From: Bacillota bacterium
GTDB taxonomy: Bacteria; Bacillota; Bacilli; Paenibacillales; UBA4045
Length of the DNA: 64,000 nucleotides
Direction: 5' to 3'
Assembly (NCBI GenBank): GCA_023441055.1
Contig: JAEZQY010000047.1
Coordinates: forward strand, 1-64,000
The notes below the pieces were generated by a model. That model was not told where the DNA came from and ran no database searches. It worked only from the letters and a program-made list of their open reading frames with translations. This document shows, piece by piece, positions 6,411 to 15,806 of this stretch; the stretch's first letter is position 1; every line of letters starts with the position of its first letter. The translations under genes and the position numbers were made by a program.

Positions 6411-8837
6411 TCAGATCATAGCATTTGCACGAACACGAACTAACAGCCAATCCTTTAATTCCTGCGAAGTAGAATAAACATAAATGCGCTCAGCGCTGTC
6501 ACGGTACAGCTTCTCCTGGTAGCTTGGAGCCTCCGACAATTCTCGCTTGGGTGGAGCCGTCACGAGTGAGTAACCCCCCGCTTCAAGCCGGACGAAGCCG
6601 AGCTCCTTGAACACCCGCAGGATGAATCGCGCCGCATTTTCCGCAATTCCATTTCGCGCGCGCAGCCGATTATACAGCTGTCGCTCAAGTGCTGGCTCGG
6701 TCAACGCGGCCAATGTGCCATATACCATTCTGAATTGCTCTCGATCCGGCATCACACCGCTCAGATCAGACTTTGTGTCATGGAACACTGCGAATAGACG
6801 ATCGGCTTTAGCGGAATATGCCCTGGCTTGCTCAGCAGCTAATTCACTCGCGGGCAGCGTTAACCACATGACCTCGCTGATGGCTGGCGGCTCATCAGCC
6901 GCTGGCAATGATGCCGATCGCCACTGCTCACCTGCCCATCGACTTGGTGTCGCTCCCCCATCGAACAGCCAGACGTGCTGGCGGGTATGCTCTGGCAGGA
7001 GGGCGAGCTCGTGCGGGTGGAAGATGAGAATGGCTTTATCCCCGCTTAGCTCCGATTCTGTAGAGAGCCATTCGCTTATCGCTTCATCCTGGATCGACTT
7101 GCCTCGCCAATCGAATACTTGTTGCTCGGTCACGCGTAAATCCCGAATGAGAATCTGAGGGCGCCGCTTGCCATTCCATTCATTAATAGATAGCTCTGCG
7201 TACAGATCGACCTTATCCGTCAGAGAGAGCCTGCGCGCTAGATCCGCCTTGCCGAAGGCAAGCCCGTCAATCGGTGGAGAGCTGCTCTCCGCTGATGTCA
7301 ATGACAGCTTTAGATGCTGGCGGTCCTTGCCTAGCAGCTTGGCCTCCTGCACCTGAAGTCCGTTAATCACGAAGCTCGGGGCCGGATTGCACATTCCGAA
7401 CGGTCCGATCAACTCAAGCTCTGCGATCCCCTCGACAGAGATCTCTTCGAAGCTGATCTCCATATCCGGAGTCTGAATCGGAATGAGCGCTTCCGGAGTT
7501 AATTCACGGGCCGCAATCGTTTGCAATCGGCTGCGCAGCTGCGAAATTTGATCGATATCCAGTGTCATCCCAGCCGCAGCCTGATGGCCCCCGAAGTGCT
7601 TCAACTGCTCGCGGCACGCAGTGAGCGCCGCATACATATCGAAGCCTGCGATGGAGCGCGCAGACCCCTTGGCGAGTCCGGTCTCGGTGTCTATACTCAG
7701 AATAATCGTAGGCCGATAATAGCGTTCCAACACCTTGGAAGCAACAATCCCAACCACGCCGACATTCCAGCCCTCACCTGCCAGTACGAGCACATGGCCC
7801 AGTTCACCAGCTTCAAGCTTCTGCTGCTCCACCTGCTCGAATGCCTGTGAGGCGATGTCCTCCACGATGGCTTGACGTTCACGATTGATGCGATCCAGTT
7901 CTTGGGCTAGCTGCTCCGCCTCCTGATTATTATCCGTTATCAGGCACTGCACAGCTGTATCGGCGCTCTCCAAGCGGCCACTAGCGTTTATACGCGGCGC
8001 CACGGAGAATCCGATGTGACCGACTGTCGCTTCCTTCTGCTCAATGTTAGAAACTGTTAGCAGCGCTCTTATCCCAGTACTAGCTGATGTACGAATTTGC
8101 TGCATACCCAGCTTCACAATCACCCGATTCTCTCCGAGCAGCGGCATCAGGTCCGCGATCGTACCGATCGCCGCCAGAGAGAACCACTCATGCGGTACAC
8201 GCCGCAGCAACGCTTGCGCCAGCTTAAATGCGACGCCCACACCGGCAAGTGACTTGAATGGATAGGAGCATCCAGGCTTCTTCGGATTAATCGTTGCATA
8301 GGTTTCCGGTAGCGTATCCGGCGGCTCGTGATGGTCGGTGACAATTAGATCCATGCCCAGCCGCTTAGCGGCAAGCGCCTGCTCCACAGCGCTGATTCCC
8401 GTATCCACCGTAATGATGAGTCCCACCCCTTGCTGCTGAGCGAGCTCCAGCGCGGGGATGTTCAATCCGTAGCCTTCCCTTCTGCGATGTGGGATATAGT
8501 AATCGAAGTTGGCCCCGAGCTGTCGCAGCAGCCCAATCATCAGCGAGGTGCTGCTCACACCATCAGCGTCGTAATCACCATAGATGCGAATTAATTCGCC
8601 TTGTTCAATTGCCCGCTCTATCCTCGGGACTGCTAGATCCATACCATCCAGCAGAAAGGGATCGTAGAGCTCATCCTCTGTCGTATGAAGAAAAGCTCGG
8701 GCTGCATCCACAGAATGAATTCCGCGGATAATGAGCAACCGAGCTAATCGTTCTGAAATCGACATGCCTTCCATCAGTTCGCGGACCTGATCTTCCGCCA
8801 CTGTGGGTATTACCCATCTTGCTCTGGCTTGCAGCAC
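6411..8837 (-). CDS. recJ: Single-stranded-DNA-specific exonuclease RecJ
   Basis: 808-aa 5'-3' exonuclease for recombinational and mismatch repair. DHH-family motifs are present: YGDYDADGVSSTSLM (motif I), VTDHHEPP (the DHH motif) and NASGRLESAD. The DHHA1 domain with FGGHQAAAGM lies around residue 400. The C-terminal ~200 residues form the Firmicute RecJ extension. The ORF is longer than E. coli RecJ (577 aa), as usual for this phylum. It lies between apt and a CDF transporter with short gaps (52 and 41 bp), so is probably co-transcribed from the secD promoter. Confidence 0.96.
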   Translation of the reverse strand: MLQARARWVIPTVAEDQVRELMEGMSISERLARLLIIRGIHSVDAARAFLHTTEDELYDPFLLDGMDLAVPRIERAIEQGELIRIYGDYDADGVSSTSLMIGLLRQLGANFDYYIPHRRREGYGLNIPALELAQQQGVGLIITVDTGISAVEQALAAKRLGMDLIVTDHHEPPDTLPETYATINPKKPGCSYPFKSLAGVGVAFKLAQALLRRVPHEWFSLAAIGTIADLMPLLGENRVIVKLGMQQIRTSASTGIRALLTVSNIEQKEATVGHIGFSVAPRINASGRLESADTAVQCLITDNNQEAEQLAQELDRINRERQAIVEDIASQAFEQVEQQKLEAGELGHVLVLAGEGWNVGVVGIVASKVLERYYRPTIILSIDTETGLAKGSARSIAGFDMYAALTACREQLKHFGGHQAAAGMTLDIDQISQLRSRLQTIAARELTPEALIPIQTPDMEISFEEISVEGIAELELIGPFGMCNPAPSFVINGLQVQEAKLLGKDRQHLKLSLTSAESSSPPIDGLAFGKADLARRLSLTDKVDLYAELSINEWNGKRRPQILIRDLRVTEQQVFDWRGKSIQDEAISEWLSTESELSGDKAILIFHPHELALLPEHTRQHVWLFDGGATPSRWAGEQWRSASLPAADEPPAISEVMWLTLPASELAAEQARAYSAKADRLFAVFHDTKSDLSGVMPDREQFRMVYGTLAALTEPALERQLYNRLRARNGIAENAARFILRVFKELGFVRLEAGGYSLVTAPPKRELSEAPSYQEKLYRDSAERIYVYSTSQELKDWLLVRVRANAMI

Positions 8838-8878
8838 ACACTAACCTCCCTGCAGCCTCTATAACTTACAGGCTAATC

Positions 8879-9844
8879 TTAATGCAGTACATTCGGCACA
8901 TCGCTATGCTCCGGATCATCACTGTGCTTATAGGGATAGCCAGGATCATAAGGATTCACATGCACGAGCACATCCGATACGTGTGAGAATTTCTGAATCA
9001 GGTTCTGCTTAACCGTCTTCGCTATATCATGTCCCTCCAGCACAGTAATGCGAGGGTTCACGCTGATCTTCAGATCCACCACTACATAATGACCATGCTC
9101 CCTGGCGCGCAGATCATCGACCGTAATGACACCCCTGGACTTCAATACAGCTTTAACCAGCTCCTCGGAGTCTTCTTCGTGCAAGACGTGGTCCATCGCA
9201 TTATGAATGGCTTCCATCACGAGTCGATAGCCGATACGTATGACCATAAGCGCGACAATAATCCCAACAGCAGGATCCAGATACAGCATCCAGGGCAGAT
9301 CCATACGCTGACCGATAATCGCTCCGCCGATCCCGATGATTGCCGCAGAAGAGGCGTACACATCCGATCGATGATCCCATGCATTCGCAACGAGCGCCTG
9401 GCTGTTCAATTGCTTGCCGATTCGATAATTGTAATGGAACATGATTTCCTTCACCACAATGGAAATCAAGAGCGCTATGATCGCGTAGCTCTTGGGCGCT
9501 TCACTTACGCCTTCGATAATAGCGCGCCCTGAGCTAAGAACCAGTTGTACACCTACGATAATGAGCAGGATGGAGACGATAATCGCCGAGATCGACTCCG
9601 CCTTGCCATGCCCATAGGGATGATCCTTATCAGGCGGCAGCTTGGCGGCGCGCAGTCCAATGATGACCGCTACAGAACCGGCTACATCTGACGCCGAGTT
9701 GGCGGCGTCAGCGATCAGCGCCTTACTCCCCGACAGCAGCCCGATTGATCCCTTCATCAGCGCTAGTCCTAAGTTCGCGAACACCCCGATCCAAGCGGCG
9801 GTTTCGGCCTTCTTGAAGCGTTGATCCTTCACATTGTTGCTCAT
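8879..9844 (-). CDS. Cation diffusion facilitator (divalent metal efflux) protein
   Basis: 321-aa inner-membrane CDF family transporter. It has about six membrane segments in the first 210 residues, the signature HPYGHGKAE loop, metal-site segments ADAANSASD and AWDHRSD, and a C-terminal cytoplasmic ZT-dimer domain (about 215-300) with a His-rich tail (HSDDPEHSD). CDF proteins export Zn, Mn, Fe or Co in exchange for protons; the metal cannot be assigned here. The start ATG overlaps the secF stop by 4 bp (ATGA), so translation is probably coupled to secF. Confidence 0.92.
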   Translation of the reverse strand: MSNNVKDQRFKKAETAAWIGVFANLGLALMKGSIGLLSGSKALIADAANSASDVAGSVAVIIGLRAAKLPPDKDHPYGHGKAESISAIIVSILLIIVGVQLVLSSGRAIIEGVSEAPKSYAIIALLISIVVKEIMFHYNYRIGKQLNSQALVANAWDHRSDVYASSAAIIGIGGAIIGQRMDLPWMLYLDPAVGIIVALMVIRIGYRLVMEAIHNAMDHVLHEEDSEELVKAVLKSRGVITVDDLRAREHGHYVVVDLKISVNPRITVLEGHDIAKTVKQNLIQKFSHVSDVLVHVNPYDPGYPYKHSDDPEHSDVPNVLH

Positions 9845-10767
9845 TGCTGTTCTTTAGCCGCCGCTAAGGCTGCTCTTCTCTTTGTAATCGAGTTGAACTT
9901 CATCAGCACCCACATCGGGCATGCAATGAAGATCGAGGAGTAGACGCCTATAATAAGTCCGAGCGAGATCGCAAAGCTGAATGAGCGAATTGACTCGCTG
10001 CCGAATATCAGTAGGGCTACAGCAGTGAATAGGACCATCAATACCGTATTGATCGTTCTAGTCAATACCTGTGAGATACTCTCATTAGTCAGCGTCGCCA
10101 CATCCTCAAAACTCTTGAGCTTCGCATGTGGCAGATTCTCGCGAATACGGTCGAAGATAACAATTCGGTCGTTAATCGAGTACCCGATTACCGTCAGGAT
10201 AGCCGCAACGAACGTTAAATTCACTTCAATTCGGAAGATACAGTATACGGCGACTACAAGGAACGCATCGTGCAGGACCGAGACAATCCCTGACACCGCG
10301 AATCGCCATTCAAACCGAATGACCATATAGAGGGCGATGAACAAGCTGGCGATCAGGACGATCAGGATCGCATCCACTGCCAATTCTCTTGCGATTGTTA
10401 CGTCGACCGTGTTCTCTTCGTAAGTGACTTGATCACCATACTCCTCTGTGAATGCTGCGATTACCGCCTTGGTCTCAGGCTCCGTGAGCACTGTATCGAA
10501 GCGAGCGGTCACGCGTTCGGCATTCCCCCCGAGCGTAATGATCACTTCCTTAACTTCAGGAAAGCTTTCGTGAATTAAGGCATCTACCTTGTCCTTATTC
10601 ATCTGTACGCCCGCCGAGATATCCAGCGTTGTCCCCGCCTTGAAGTCCACCCCGTAATTCAAATTGAAGATGAGCAAGCTTAGAATACCTATCACAATCA
10701 AGGCGCCCGAAATAATAAACGACGGCTTCCGGAGCTTGATGTAGTCGATTTTAAAGTTCACGAACAT
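9841..10767 (-). CDS. secF: Protein translocase accessory subunit SecF
   Basis: 308-aa RND-family membrane protein that with SecD uses the proton gradient to assist release of exported proteins. Six membrane segments, the GVDFKAGT motif after the first one, a periplasmic-type P1 domain, and the D-x6-R-like segment YSINDRIVIFDRIRE (about 200-215). The start lies inside secD (17-bp overlap). B. subtilis has a fused SecDF; here the two are separate polypeptides. Confidence 0.95.
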   Translation of the reverse strand: MFVNFKIDYIKLRKPSFIISGALIVIGILSLLIFNLNYGVDFKAGTTLDISAGVQMNKDKVDALIHESFPEVKEVIITLGGNAERVTARFDTVLTEPETKAVIAAFTEEYGDQVTYEENTVDVTIARELAVDAILIVLIASLFIALYMVIRFEWRFAVSGIVSVLHDAFLVVAVYCIFRIEVNLTFVAAILTVIGYSINDRIVIFDRIRENLPHAKLKSFEDVATLTNESISQVLTRTINTVLMVLFTAVALLIFGSESIRSFSFAISLGLIIGVYSSIFIACPMWVLMKFNSITKRRAALAAAKEQQ

Positions 10768-11998
10768 CAGCCTCCTTCACGCCAAAGTATCCGACCTTCT
10801 TCATTCTTGTACCGCGCACCAGCAAATTCAGCAGGAATCGGGATAAGAATACATTCGTGATAATACTGATTACAATCCCAATCATTAGTGTGAGCGCGAA
10901 TCCTTGAATAGCGCCAGAGCCCAGAATATACAAGACGATACCGGCAATCAACGTCGTTACGTTAGCGTCCATAACCGTACGGAAGGAGCTGGCTGAACCG
11001 GATTTTACTGCAGACAGCATGCCCTTGCCAGCGCGCATCTCATCCTTGATTCGTTCATACGTAATAATATTCGCATCGACCGCCATCCCGACCCCTAGCA
11101 CGAAGCCCGCAATACCCGGAAGTGTTAAGGTCGCGTTCATCCAGTACATCACCAGCAGCAGCATCCAGATGAAGATAATGATCGTGATGCTCGCGATAAT
11201 GCCTGGCACGCGATAGATCGCGATCATCGCCAGCAGCACGAGCAAGCTGCCGATCATGCCAGCGGTAACAGTTGCCTGCAGCGAAGATTGTCCCAGCGTC
11301 GCATCTACGACCTGCGTATACTTCTCTGTCAAATTGACTGGCAGAGCGCCTAGATTGATGGTGCCGGCTAGTTCCTTAGCTTCAGCAAGCGTGTATCCAC
11401 CTTCAATGATCGCTTCATTGCTGTTGATCCCTGCACGAACACTCGGGCTATAGAGCATTTCTTCATTCAGCCAGATTGCCAGTACATTATTCGGACTTCC
11501 GTAAGAGGCAATCCGATTCGTTACTTCATAGAACTTTTCTTTGCTTTTCAGTTTAATTGCAATGATCGGCTGATTGGCCTCGTTGAACTGGACGGATGCC
11601 CCATTCTCGACGAAATCATTGCCTCTAAGCTCGATCTTCCCTTGATAATCCCTGAACGTCAGATGAGCAGGCTCCTTGAGAACCTGACGAATCTTCTCCT
11701 GATCGGTTACGCCTGCAATTCTGACCCGAATACGGTCGCTCCCTTCAGGCAGCACCTCCGGCTCCTCGGCACCATTACCATTCGCCCGCTTCTCCAAGCT
11801 GCGAGCTGCTTCGCGGAGCACCTCCTGCGACAGCTGCTGCGTCTCGTCTATTGGCGTGGCAACGTACAATATCTCGAATCCGCCCTTAAGGTCCAGACCA
11901 AGACGAGTTTCCTTCACAATAGTCGGACTAGTCCACGCGATCAATCCAAATCCGCAAACAACAATAAGGATGAAGGCGCCAATTCGTTTGAAATCCAT
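10751..11998 (-). CDS. secD: Protein translocase accessory subunit SecD
   Basis: 415-aa partner of SecF. The start was moved 18 codons in from the longest frame, to the ATG encoding MDFKRIGAF, giving a proper N-terminal membrane segment and an AAGGGAG upstream. GLDLKGG follows the first segment, a large extracytoplasmic domain follows, then five membrane segments with GMAVDANIITYERIKDE. A near-consensus promoter at 12035-12063 drives this and probably secF, the CDF gene, recJ and apt. Confidence 0.95.
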   Translation of the reverse strand: MDFKRIGAFILIVVCGFGLIAWTSPTIVKETRLGLDLKGGFEILYVATPIDETQQLSQEVLREAARSLEKRANGNGAEEPEVLPEGSDRIRVRIAGVTDQEKIRQVLKEPAHLTFRDYQGKIELRGNDFVENGASVQFNEANQPIIAIKLKSKEKFYEVTNRIASYGSPNNVLAIWLNEEMLYSPSVRAGINSNEAIIEGGYTLAEAKELAGTINLGALPVNLTEKYTQVVDATLGQSSLQATVTAGMIGSLLVLLAMIAIYRVPGIIASITIIIFIWMLLLVMYWMNATLTLPGIAGFVLGVGMAVDANIITYERIKDEMRAGKGMLSAVKSGSASSFRTVMDANVTTLIAGIVLYILGSGAIQGFALTLMIGIVISIITNVFLSRFLLNLLVRGTRMKKVGYFGVKEADVREL

Positions 11999-12034
11999 AG
12001 TGAGTGCTGCTCCCTTCGACAAATCAATATTCCT

Positions 12035-12063
12035 ATTATAACCACCGCTCAAAATCGAGTCAA
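12035..12063 (-). promoter_or_regulatory. Strong sigma-A promoter of the secD operon
   Basis: Minus strand TTGACT (12058-12063), 17-base spacer, TATAAT (12035-12040), 37 bases before the secD start codon. An imperfect GC-rich inverted repeat (GCGGGCT...AGCCCGC, about 12068-12105) lies just upstream, in the comN-secD gap, and may end the comN transcript. Confidence 0.8.
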
Positions 12064-12111
12064 TTTACGCGGGCTGTTCATTCATGCTCACGAAGAAGGA
12101 GCCCGCGCTTA

Positions 12112-12384
12112 TTAGCGAGCTCCCTTATATACCACACTCATCGTCATCCAATTCATGTAGGCGGTTGTCTTCAAGGTGAGAATATCGCTGGCCAGCTGAT
12201 GCATAGCCGGAAATCCCTTCTTATAGCCGTCACTTACGCAATCCCATATATCTTGGCCTGTGATTAAATCATAACCCAGAAGCTGGAATTCCTCTGCCTT
12301 CATCTGGCATAGCTGCATCACAATGCGCTCCAATTCGTCGTCCGTATGCCGCACTACCTCATCATGTTCGGTTCCTGCATTCAT
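12112..12384 (-). CDS. comN: ComN-like post-transcriptional regulator
   Basis: 90-aa soluble protein. The longest frame at this place is nearly twice as long, but the extension is a shadow of spoVB; TTGGAGGCAGCAGG before ATG 12384 fixes the start. Residues 12-88 match the ComN/YrzD family (DDELERIVMQLC...LLGYDLITGQDIWDCV...GYKKG), which in B. subtilis controls localisation of comE mRNA and interacts with DivIVA. B. subtilis yrzD also sits between secDF and spoVB. Family call is from motif memory and synteny. Confidence 0.75.
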   Translation of the reverse strand: MNAGTEHDEVVRHTDDELERIVMQLCQMKAEEFQLLGYDLITGQDIWDCVSDGYKKGFPAMHQLASDILTLKTTAYMNWMTMSVVYKGAR

Positions 12385-12505
12385 CCTGCTGCCTCCAATG
12401 CCTATTACGTTGCCCGCAATCTGCTGCATCTTGATATACATTCGACATGACAAGCTGTTCTCCTGCATAAGTTTGATTATTGGGACAAGAAGGCAGGTAA
12501 CAGAA

Positions 12506-14077
12506 ATGAGCAGACAATCATTTATTAAAGGCGCATTGATTCTATTAGCAGCAGGCATTCTCAATCGTATACTGGGCTTCGTGCCACGTATTGCATTGCC
12601 GCGCATGATCGGAGCAGAAGGCATTGGACTGTATCAGATGGCCTATCCTTTCATGATTGTTCTACTGACGATAATAACCGGCGGCATCCCGCTCGCGGTC
12701 GCCAAGCTGGTCGCAGAGGCCGATGCAGACGGCCGCCCGGACAAGATCAAGCGCGTGCTGCGCATCGCATTAGCGGTTACGATATCCGGAGCGATCGTGT
12801 TCACTACGCTAAGTCTAATCTTCTCAGATGCCATCACATCCAAGTGGTTCACAGACGAGCGCGTCTATTACTCCTATGTAGCGATGACCCCTATTCTGCT
12901 GCTCGCGGGTATCTCTTCCGTCTTCCGCGGTTATTATCAAGGCTTGCATAATATGATTCCTACCGCGCTCTCGCAGACGGCAGAGACCATTATCCGAATC
13001 ATAGCGGCGCTGCTGCTGGCCTATCTGTTTCTGCCCTACGGCGTGCAATTCGCGGCTGCAGGCGCGATGCTGGGAGTCGTGACAGGAGAATTAGTTGGTC
13101 TCCTGGTGCTCATCTTCCCCTTCTTCAGGAAACGTGCAGCATCGTCCCAAGCGCGTCAGGCAGTCAACCGAGCCCATTCGTCCCTAACCCGCGGTGACTC
13201 ACTGTCCGCCCGATTATTCCAGGTTGCAATTCCCGTTACAGCAAGCCGTCTAGTCGGCTCCGGCAGCTACTTTCTCGAATCGATTATGACCGTCCAATGT
13301 CTCGCTGCCGCGGGCATCGCCACCGCGGTAGCGACGACCCAATACGGCATCCTGCAAGGCATGGCGATGCCGATTCTCCTGCTGCCTACTGCGTTAACGT
13401 ATTCACTGGCAGTCGCACTGGTCCCGTCCCTATCTGAGGCTGCGCATCGGAATGACCGACGCACCGTGCATAAGCGTCTCCATCAATCACTCAAGATGTC
13501 GATGATTGCGGGAGCGCCTTTCGCCATCATCATGTTCGTGTTGGCCGTTCCAATCTGTCAGGTTGCGTTCAATCACAGCGAGGCAGGCATCATGCTGCGC
13601 ATGATGGCTCCTATCGCGCTGTTCATCTACTTCCAGGCACCGCTGCAGGCGGCGCTGCAAGCGCTGGAGCGTCCGGGATCCGCGCTCCTTAATACATTGA
13701 TTGGCGCAGTGACCAAGCTGTCGCTCATCGCCATTCTGGCCAGCAATCCGGCGCTGGGCATATTAGGCGTAGTTATCGCGATTAATGTGAATATCGCGCT
13801 CGTTACCGCGTTGCACTGGCTTAGCGTGTCTAGACTACTGCGCTTCACAATGTCCATTCTAGATTTCCTGAAGCTGGGCACGGCAATCGGACTGTCGGGG
13901 GTATGTTGTTCCTTGCTTTGGAAGCATGTTTGGCTGGCCTATTCCTCTTCACTGAGACTGCTCATGATCATCCCAATCACACTTGTGATCTATCTCATCT
14001 GCTGCTTGATCCTTAAGCTCATTGATCGCGCGGATCTCGAACGTCTTCGTTGGTTATACAAGAAGATCGCCAGATAA
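12506..14077 (+). CDS. spoVB: Stage V sporulation protein B-like flippase (MOP superfamily)
   Basis: 523-aa polytopic membrane protein with about 14 membrane segments, of the MurJ/Wzx/SpoVB branch of the MOP exporter superfamily. In B. subtilis SpoVB is needed for spore cortex peptidoglycan and is thought to flip lipid-linked precursors. The start ATG at 12506 (MSRQSFIKGAL) was chosen over a frame 61 codons longer that overlaps comN antisense; the SD (AAGGCAGG) is modest. NRILGFVPRIALPRMIGAEGIGLYQMAYP is typical of the family N terminus (residues about 19-50). Divergent from comN, as in B. subtilis. No strong vegetative promoter is evident in the 121-bp gap. Confidence 0.88.
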   Translation: MSRQSFIKGALILLAAGILNRILGFVPRIALPRMIGAEGIGLYQMAYPFMIVLLTIITGGIPLAVAKLVAEADADGRPDKIKRVLRIALAVTISGAIVFTTLSLIFSDAITSKWFTDERVYYSYVAMTPILLLAGISSVFRGYYQGLHNMIPTALSQTAETIIRIIAALLLAYLFLPYGVQFAAAGAMLGVVTGELVGLLVLIFPFFRKRAASSQARQAVNRAHSSLTRGDSLSARLFQVAIPVTASRLVGSGSYFLESIMTVQCLAAAGIATAVATTQYGILQGMAMPILLLPTALTYSLAVALVPSLSEAAHRNDRRTVHKRLHQSLKMSMIAGAPFAIIMFVLAVPICQVAFNHSEAGIMLRMMAPIALFIYFQAPLQAALQALERPGSALLNTLIGAVTKLSLIAILASNPALGILGVVIAINVNIALVTALHWLSVSRLLRFTMSILDFLKLGTAIGLSGVCCSLLWKHVWLAYSSSLRLLMIIPITLVIYLICCLILKLIDRADLERLRWLYKKIAR

Positions 14078-14099
14078 GCTGCGCACACCGTAACCATTA

Positions 14100-14828
14100 T
14101 TACTTCAAGTCAATGAACAGTCTGCCGCGGTGATCAACGGTGCATAGGAACACTTCCTTAAATTCCTTAGCGCCCTTCAATTGAATCTGATTCTTCAGCC
14201 AGAACCGATCGCGGCCGACCTTCATCAGATTGTCGTCGAGCACCTTGCCGTCCATAATCAGGGGAACCGGCAAGCCTTCGAATCGGATATTCGTCATTAC
14301 TTCTTGCTCTCCCAGCTCCGTCGCCGCCTCCATCATTGGCAAGGTTGAAGAAGCCGGGGCTGACCTGCGAAAGTCTTCCTTCTTCACGACAGTCAGCTTT
14401 CCAGTTGTCTCCAGAATGGCAAACTCCACGTCCGCTACATCCGTAATATTGCTCTGTCTCAATTGCAGCATCAGGTCACTCAGATTATAGCGATGCTTGC
14501 TCATCTCCTTACGATTCAACTTGCCATTCTGAATAATATAGCTAGGCTGTCCATCGAACAGCTCTCGCAGCTTCAGACTCTTGAGTATCGCATAGGCGAA
14601 CAACAATTGGATACCAACCAAGGTGAACATAGGAAGAAAGCCCTCAATCAGCGGCTTCTTCGTATCTTCAATGACGAATACCGCAATCTCCGCGATCATG
14701 ATCGAGATCACTAGGTCGAAGATGGACAGCTTGCCAATCTCTCGCTTGCCCATAATCCGCAGCATGAAGAATACGGCAAAATAGACGAGAACCGTTCGGA
14801 ATAGAATGGTCCACAGCTCCAATGACAT
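14100..14828 (-). CDS. DUF421 (YetF/YrbG-type) membrane protein
   Basis: 242-aa protein with three N-terminal membrane segments (about 5-80) followed by two tandem cytoplasmic YetF-like domains (GQPSYIIQNGKLNRKEMSKH; LPVPLIMDGKVLDDNLMK). The family is widespread in spore-formers; some members affect germination or membrane properties, but function is not settled. The ATG at 14828 has an AGGAG unusually close (two bases); a TTG six codons upstream is an alternative start with no clear SD. It is convergent with spoVB (22-bp gap), the same neighbour as yrbG in B. subtilis. Confidence 0.82.
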   Translation of the reverse strand: MSLELWTILFRTVLVYFAVFFMLRIMGKREIGKLSIFDLVISIMIAEIAVFVIEDTKKPLIEGFLPMFTLVGIQLLFAYAILKSLKLRELFDGQPSYIIQNGKLNRKEMSKHRYNLSDLMLQLRQSNITDVADVEFAILETTGKLTVVKKEDFRRSAPASSTLPMMEAATELGEQEVMTNIRFEGLPVPLIMDGKVLDDNLMKVGRDRFWLKNQIQLKGAKEFKEVFLCTVDHRGRLFIDLK

Positions 14829-15002
14829 CGCTCCTCTCAGCCTCAATTGCTTACTTGTCGAGCATAGATTGCCCAGAGAAGATCGGTACTATTTTGCCAA
14901 GCTTGACCATACAATGAAGTATCCTTAGGCTTATCCCGTCCATAATCCGTATAACCATGATGGAAGGCTTCGCGAATTTATTCGAATTGAGGTGTTGAAA
15001 AG

Positions 15003-15392
15003 ATGATGCCTGTCAGTAAGAACAGCAGCGACAGCTGGCTGTCGCCCGTCATTGCCGGACTAACTTATGCGATGCTTGTCGCGGGGACGGCAACCATACT
15101 ATGCTCCCTGCTGCTAGCCGTCACCAGCCTCCGAGAACAATCCATGCCGGTGTATGTGTACGTCATTCATGCGCTATCCGTCTTCATCGGTGGGTTCATT
15201 ACTGCCAGACGTTCTGGAGAGAAGGGCTGGATGCGCGGCGGCTATCTCGGCCTATTGTATGGGCTGATCGTCTTCCTGGTTTCCTATCTAGGCTTCCATG
15301 TGGAGCCCGCCCTGCGAACCTTGATGTTCTTGATATCCTGCTTCATTATTGGCGCGTTCGGCGGCATGCTCGGCGTGAATGTGCGCAGATAA
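15003..15392 (+). CDS. TIGR04086 family membrane protein
   Basis: 129-aa protein with four predicted membrane helices (residues about 13-37, 47-64, 73-95, 100-122) and a short basic tail, matching the YrzE/TIGR04086 family of spore-formers; function unknown. GAGGTG lies eight bases before ATGATG. Upstream, CATACAAT at 14908-14915 is a perfect sigma-E-type -10 element with a poor -35, so mother-cell expression is possible but unproven. The last codons and the stop are tandemly duplicated downstream (15372-15446). Confidence 0.8.
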   Translation: MMPVSKNSSDSWLSPVIAGLTYAMLVAGTATILCSLLLAVTSLREQSMPVYVYVIHALSVFIGGFITARRSGEKGWMRGGYLGLLYGLIVFLVSYLGFHVEPALRTLMFLISCFIIGAFGGMLGVNVRR

Positions 15393-15446
15393 CACAGAGA
15401 GTCGCCCCGGCGTGAACGTCCGCAGATAACGGCAGAGAGTCGCCCC
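15372..15446 (+). repeat. 37/38-bp tandem duplication of the TIGR04086 gene 3' end
   Basis: Copy one (15372-15408) holds the last codons GVNVRR, the TAA and CAGAGAGTCGCCCC; copy two (15409-15446) repeats it with three substitutions and one extra base, again including CGCAGATAA. The second copy provides the 5' arm of the terminator at 15433-15466, so the duplicated segment ends inside the hairpin. Confidence 0.8.
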
Positions 15447-15466
15447 GGCGTCGGGACGACTCTCTG
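15433..15466. terminator. Intrinsic terminator between convergent TIGR04086 and yajC genes
   Basis: CAGAGAGTCGCCCCG pairs with CGGGACGACTCTCTG around a four-base loop. The stem is long and GC-rich but no T-run follows on the plus strand; it lies between convergent genes and could serve both. Confidence 0.65.
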
Positions 15467-15489
15467 ATGCTGCTCTACTGCCAGCTTAC

Positions 15490-15792
15490 TTATTCAACTG
15501 CACTGCTGCTTACATTGTTAATCGAGGAGCGATCGAATGTCAGCTTGGTCGCATCATTCACACGCAGAACCACAGTGTCATCCGTAATCTCTTGAATCGT
15601 TCCGTGCAAACCGCCAATCGTTACTACCTTATCACCCTTCTTCAATTGGCTCAGCATATTATTGCGAACCTTCGCCTTCTTCTGTTGCGGACGAATCAGC
15701 AGGAAGTAGAATACAGCGAACATCAAGATAAAAGGCGCAAGAGTAATCAGCATATTGCCGCCAGCCGGTGCCGCATCAGTTGCCATCCACAT
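15490..15792 (-). CDS. yajC: Preprotein translocase subunit YajC
   Basis: 100-aa accessory protein of the Sec holotranslocon. One N-terminal membrane helix (about 14-33) is followed by the family hallmark RPQQKKAK and a small cytoplasmic domain (GDKVVTIGGLHGTI). AGGAGG precedes the ATG by seven bases. It is the last gene of the ruvCAB-queA-tgt-yajC unit, 14 bp after tgt, the same order as B. subtilis yrbF. Confidence 0.95.
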   Translation of the reverse strand: MWMATDAAPAGGNMLITLAPFILMFAVFYFLLIRPQQKKAKVRNNMLSQLKKGDKVVTIGGLHGTIQEITDDTVVLRVNDATKLTFDRSSINNVSSSAVE

Positions 15793-15806
15793 TGTTTTCC
15801 CTCCTT

